DNA of 27,221 bases from CBDVBZ01 sp965372355 (lineage in GTDB: Bacteria > Krumholzibacteriota > Krumholzibacteriia > WVZY01), in assembly GCA_965372355.1 (NCBI GenBank), contig CBDVBZ010000039.1, positions 1-27,221 of the forward strand, written 5' to 3'. Positions within the stretch are counted from its first letter, which is position 1; the number at the start of each line of letters is the position of its first letter. Below the pieces are notes generated by a model, which was not told the DNA's origin, ran no database searches, and saw only the letters and a list, made by a program, of their open reading frames with translations. Both the position numbers and the translations under genes were made by a program. This document shows positions 23,709 to 27,221 of the stretch, one piece after another.

Positions 23709-26700
23709 TTACCTCAGAACCACCATCTTCCTCGTCTTTGCAAAGTCCTTCGTCACGAGCCTGCAAAAATATACGCCGCTCGACACCGATTGTCCCGCGT
23801 TATTCGTGCCGTCCCATGTCACCGGCTTCACTTGGTCCGGCGATTGAACCTCATCGACCAGTGTTTTCACCATCTGTCCGGCGGCGTTGTAGATCTTCAC
23901 TGACACATGAGCCCTCTCGCGGATCCCGTACCGGATTGTCGTCGTCGGGTTGAATGGATTCGGGTAGTTATCGGCCATGTAGTTGGTCAGATTCAGCGGC
24001 GGGTCTACACCCGTCGGTACCGGATAAGTGTTTTGGAAAAACGTAAAGGCATCGGCCAGGAAGCCTGCGCGGGCCACCGTCCCCGGGCTTGCCTGATGAA
24101 TGTCGTTGAACGAAAACCCCGTCAACAAAACGCGGGCAGTTGAGCCGGCATTGTTCGGCGTGGACTGGCTGAGTACGTAGGCTCTGCCGGTCGCGGAATT
24201 CTCGAACTCGACCTGGGAAGCCCCAGTTGCCTCGAGCAAGTCGAATTTGTCGATCCCGGGACAGCCGCCGTATGCAATGATATCGTCAAGGCTTGGGAAA
24301 TTGTCACCCGATGCAGTGAGCAATGGCGAAATGGGCTCACCGCCGCCGGTATGATCGTTGTCGGCCAAGTTGAAGTTCATGTAGGTTGCTCGCAGGTTTA
24401 CCGTTCCTACGCCGGGCAGATATCTCCACTCATCCGCTATGTTATCGCCCGTGAGTAGAAGCCCAGGGTCTCCCGGATGCTGGTCGAGGAATTCGTACAG
24501 GAGTGAAAAGTCATCGGATTTCTCGTTGTGCCCGTCGCCGATCAAGCCTCTCGAGTAGTCACCCGAACTCCAAATGATGTTCTTGTAGCAACCCACTATC
24601 TGAGTAGCTATGTTCTTAACTCGCGACGCAAGGCTGTTTCCCACTCTGGAACTCGGCGCGAGAACGTCATATCGATCGACCAGCCGTAGTGCGTCCATCG
24701 ATGCGAATGTCCAATCGTAGAACAATTGTAGCGGTCCTCCTGTTTGACCGCTGTCGTCTACATAGAGAATGTCGCCACCCCGTTTCCAACCACCAGCAGG
24801 TAGAATCGTGAATTCCATTGCACTAGCAAGAGCCTCGGTCATGTCCGCCGTTGTGAAGCTCTTCCCCTGCCCGTCATACTTTCTGGATATGTAGTTCGAT
24901 GCACCACCGATATTGGTGGCACCGAAGAAGTAGCAGATGGTGTCACCCGGCGTAAACACGGCGTCGTTCAAATCAAGACAGTATTTGTCCGCTACGACCC
25001 CGCTGTAGTTCCTCACTGTATCCAGACGGAAGCAATACCACGTCTGGCCATCGTGCGTGAGGCTGTCAACGAGCGGGTAGCGTCTGCCGATTGAACGCGT
25101 TTCCGGAGCTTCAATATCGACACCCGACTTGCCCGACTGGTTGGGCCGAACGGCCACGTAACCGTAAACCGATGGTCCCACACCGGTAGCCGGGTCTGTT
25201 GTCAGCGCGCTCGCGGGGTCGTTGACCGTAATGACCACAGAATCGCCGGGCGTTATGGATGGACTGTTGCTGGGTAGGATGTCAATTGCGGCATCGGCGC
25301 GGGCGTGTCCCGTCACCGTCCCGTCCTCTGCGAACGTATCTTGGAAGAGATCGACGTGTCGCATTATGAACTGAGGGCCGACAACATTCACGCGGGTCAC
25401 ACGGATGTTGTCAATGAGCGGCGCATGTGAGCGACAGTGGCCACCGTGATAAATGCCGCACCAAACAGGGCACATGTCAACCGCGCCCACCGCGACCTGG
25501 ATCTCGTCGGCATTGGGGTCAATGAGGGGTCCGATCTGGAAATTGGTATTGTACCAATCTCTGGGGGAACCGTAATAGATGAAGTTGTAGTCCCTCCAAG
25601 GGCCGGGACATCCGTCTACCCAGGAGCGGACGCTCCACTTGTAGAACTGGAGCGCATCCAGTTCCATGTCACGATAGACAAGAAAGGATAGCCGTACGTC
25701 ACTTCCCACGCCTGAATAGTCAAAGGGTGGTGACCAGATCTCGTTATCGAGAGCCAACATGCCAAACTCGTCCCATATGCGCCATGGCATTGCCCCTTGC
25801 TCCGGGTGGGGGGGATGGCTGCACGTGTAGTACGCTGATGACGGATCGGTTATCCAGGCCCAAAGAAAAAGCGCGTTGAAAGCGCAAGGGTCCTCCTGCA
25901 GAAGGTTGACTCCGGGGTAGAGCGCCGAGAAATCCCCAAACGGCTCACGGGTCTTACCCGTCCAGATCCCCGCCGTGTTCGACCCGGGTGTAGCGGACTC
26001 GAAGTCCTCGAAGTTGCTGAAAGCGGGCACACCATCCGTCCACGTTTCGACGGTTATATCGTCCACAATGATCGCGCCGTCCGTGGGCCAAAGCCCATCT
26101 TGGTCCGACCACGAGCCATCCGAGTAGAAACGAAAACGAATCCATGGATCCGGAACCGGAGCGGCAGGTACGATGAGCGACGTGACCTCCTCTGTGATGT
26201 AGGGCGCCGGCGCCGTGCCGTCGTATATCAACGCGCGGGCGGAGTGTGAGTCGTCTATCGGGAACGAGTACCAAGCGTCGCCATTCCACGAGTACTCCAC
26301 CGTCGTCCCGTCGTAGCCGGGCTCCGAGTCCCACCAGACCTTGTAGGCGAGCCTCAGACTATCCCCCGGTATGGGCCCGGCCTCCAGAAGCTGATCCCAG
26401 CCGTTTCCGTAACCCGGCAGCGTCGTGTAGCTGCAATAGGGCACGGCGGTCGATGCGGGCACGCCGCACCACATCGACTGGGCACCACTCAGCGGCAGCA
26501 TGTGGCCGCTCTCCCCGCCGTCGAGTTCTGTGGCGTCGGCGACATGAAAATACGTCTCAAGCTGCTCGGTCATGTCAACGGATACATAGCCGCCCCTGTC
26601 GGGGCCCCCGTAGTCGGACTCGAAGTCCTCCTGGTGGAGGACGAAGGTATCCGCGGCCGCCGACATCGGAAACCGCGCCGGTGCGCGCGCCGCTACATGG

Positions 26701-26864
26701 GGTGGCACATACGTGTTGTGCCCCGGCGACGAGTGAATCTGTTTGGGTGTCTTGGTGCTCCGCTTGACCGCGGCAGGAGCGGTCATCAAAGACGCGTTCT
26801 GGAAGGATGCAGGAATTATGGTCAGAGCAATGACCAGAGACGCGAGGTGTATGAGGGATCTCAT
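23709..26864 (-). CDS. Large exported protein with C-terminal FlgD-like/Por-type sorting domain
   Basis: The ATG at 26864 follows a full AGGAGGTGA (26877-26869), so it is preferred to an upstream in-frame ATG. The gene gives 1051 residues. A signal peptide covers about 1-20. Two regions with EDFES or FEDFE starts and D-rich, Trp-rich beta sandwiches (about 80-290 and 285-500) look like jelly-roll or concanavalin-like domains. A Cys-rich patch has CPVWCGIYHGGHC. A segment near 680-900, starting GGDILYVDD, resembles modules seen in gingipain-like exported proteins of FCB bacteria, but no catalytic His/Cys or HExxH motif is recognised. The last 85 residues (NYPNPFNPTTTIRY to KMVVLR) are the sorting domain with a typical WDGTNNAGQSVSSGVYF core. 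It is probably secreted or surface-bound; substrate unknown. Confidence 0.88.
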   Translation of the reverse strand: MRSLIHLASLVIALTIIPASFQNASLMTAPAAVKRSTKTPKQIHSSPGHNTYVPPHVAARAPARFPMSAAADTFVLHQEDFESDYGGPDRGGYVSVDMTEQLETYFHVADATELDGGESGHMLPLSGAQSMWCGVPASTAVPYCSYTTLPGYGNGWDQLLEAGPIPGDSLRLAYKVWWDSEPGYDGTTVEYSWNGDAWYSFPIDDSHSARALIYDGTAPAPYITEEVTSLIVPAAPVPDPWIRFRFYSDGSWSDQDGLWPTDGAIIVDDITVETWTDGVPAFSNFEDFESATPGSNTAGIWTGKTREPFGDFSALYPGVNLLQEDPCAFNALFLWAWITDPSSAYYTCSHPPHPEQGAMPWRIWDEFGMLALDNEIWSPPFDYSGVGSDVRLSFLVYRDMELDALQFYKWSVRSWVDGCPGPWRDYNFIYYGSPRDWYNTNFQIGPLIDPNADEIQVAVGAVDMCPVWCGIYHGGHCRSHAPLIDNIRVTRVNVVGPQFIMRHVDLFQDTFAEDGTVTGHARADAAIDILPSNSPSITPGDSVVITVNDPASALTTDPATGVGPSVYGYVAVRPNQSGKSGVDIEAPETRSIGRRYPLVDSLTHDGQTWYCFRLDTVRNYSGVVADKYCLDLNDAVFTPGDTICYFFGATNIGGASNYISRKYDGQGKSFTTADMTEALASAMEFTILPAGGWKRGGDILYVDDSGQTGGPLQLFYDWTFASMDALRLVDRYDVLAPSSRVGNSLASRVKNIATQIVGCYKNIIWSSGDYSRGLIGDGHNEKSDDFSLLYEFLDQHPGDPGLLLTGDNIADEWRYLPGVGTVNLRATYMNFNLADNDHTGGGEPISPLLTASGDNFPSLDDIIAYGGCPGIDKFDLLEATGASQVEFENSATGRAYVLSQSTPNNAGSTARVLLTGFSFNDIHQASPGTVARAGFLADAFTFFQNTYPVPTGVDPPLNLTNYMADNYPNPFNPTTTIRYGIRERAHVSVKIYNAAGQMVKTLVDEVQSPDQVKPVTWDGTNNAGQSVSSGVYFCRLVTKDFAKTRKMVVLR

Positions 26865-26892
26865 CGCGTCACCTCCTGGTTGGTAACGCCCC

Positions 26893-26901
26893 ATTATAGC
26901 A
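26893..26901 (-). promoter_or_regulatory. Extended -10 promoter of the large exported protein gene
   Basis: On the minus strand TGCTATAAT is a perfect extended -10. Transcription would start about 26886, leaving a leader of about 22 bases that holds the AGGAGGTGA site. No good -35 hexamer is present at 17 bases. The same 11-base TATGCTATAAT occurs in the promoter at 6332-6342. Confidence 0.65.
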
Positions 26902-27053
26902 TAAACTCGACCGAGCGGCTACAGGTTGTCTAGCAGATGGTTACCCTCTGGCCAGTTCGCTGCGGGGCCTCCGTTGGGGACAGAGGCATGAGACTATCCT
27001 GACTCGCGGTTTGAATCGCATGAAGTACTATACGACGGCGGACAATCGATAGT

Positions 27054-27081
27054 AGAATAGCCACCTACGGCGTCGTGTCAA
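27054..27081 (-). promoter_or_regulatory. Possible upstream sigma70 promoter on the minus strand
   Basis: TTGACA (27081-27076), a 16-base spacer and TATTCT (27059-27054). It points toward the exported protein gene, with about 185 bases of leader, and could give a second, longer transcript or a small RNA. Confidence 0.45.
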
Positions 27082-27173
27082 GCCGCGTTGGCGCGCCGTG
27101 TCTTGAGGGATTGTATGTCTTTCAACCAGTTAGTAAGTTGGTTCCAACTAGGGACTATTAGGGCTACCAAAAT

Positions 27174-27211
27174 GAGAGCCCTTCGGTGACCGGTGCATCG
27201 AAGGGCTTCTC
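27174..27211 (-). terminator. Terminator-like hairpin at right edge
   Basis: GAGAGCCCTTCG (27174-27185) pairs with CGAAGGGCTTCTC (27199-27211) with one bulged base. On the minus strand it is followed by ATTTT, so it probably ends a minus-strand unit lying beyond the window. Confidence 0.55.
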
Positions 27212-27221
27212 TGTGGGTGGC

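Larger units (their letters stand above)
26904..27221. other. Non-coding right edge
   Basis: No gene is supported. Besides the two minus-strand promoter signals it holds a palindrome AGTTGG-TT-CCAACT (27136-27149) and a terminal hairpin. The stretch between 26904 and 27050 shows no recognised riboswitch consensus. Confidence 0.5.

Overview
The window looks like a chromosomal segment of a GC-rich Gram-negative bacterium. It probably belongs to the FCB superphylum or a neighbouring candidate phylum (Eisenbacteria, Zixibacteria or Latescibacteria type). The clues are large exported proteins, one ending in a NYPNPFNPTT-type FlgD-like/Por-type sorting domain, an FG-GAP/VCBS propeller lipoprotein, CCA-encoding tRNA genes, and a tilS-hpt-ftsH-folP-dacA operon. 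Assignment below the superphylum is not possible by eye.

Left part (1-5534, + strand): a signalling cluster. It holds the 3' end of a CheA-like protein ending in a receiver domain, a small excisionase/BldC-type HTH protein, a STAS-GAF-HD-GYP protein and a REC-GAF-HD-GYP protein. Catalytic or phospho-acceptor residues are missing from the CheA-like kinase core, its receiver, the STAS domain and the first HD-GYP domain. Only the last protein looks fully active. This mostly pseudoenzyme pathway converging on one intact c-di-GMP phosphodiesterase-like protein is the most unusual feature of the window.

5535-6431 is a GC-rich, structured stretch without a convincing gene, ending in a good sigma70 promoter. 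That promoter drives a lipoprotein with two near-identical copies of a roughly 100-residue domain, closed by a strong 19-bp terminator. A two-domain M16 metallopeptidase gene follows.

10999-16951 (- strand): a housekeeping operon read right to left: tRNA(CAU), tilS, hpt, ftsH, folP, dacA. A consensus promoter precedes the tRNA. tilS probably starts at a TTG behind an excellent ribosome binding site, not at the ATG that abuts the tRNA.

17026-19723: two 25-bp-spaced palindromic repeats resembling an insertion-sequence end, then a minus-strand lipoprotein with 14 DxDxDG calcium loops. 19724-23454 (+): ilvC, a lipoprotein resembling MA-type peptidases but lacking a zinc ligand, gltX, then tRNA-Gln(CUG) and tRNA-Glu(CUC). 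The glutamyl-tRNA synthetase thus sits beside its cognate tRNA and, if non-discriminating, tRNA-Gln as well. 23709-26864 (-) encodes a 1051-residue exported protein with the sorting tail. The right edge is non-coding, with promoter and hairpin signals.
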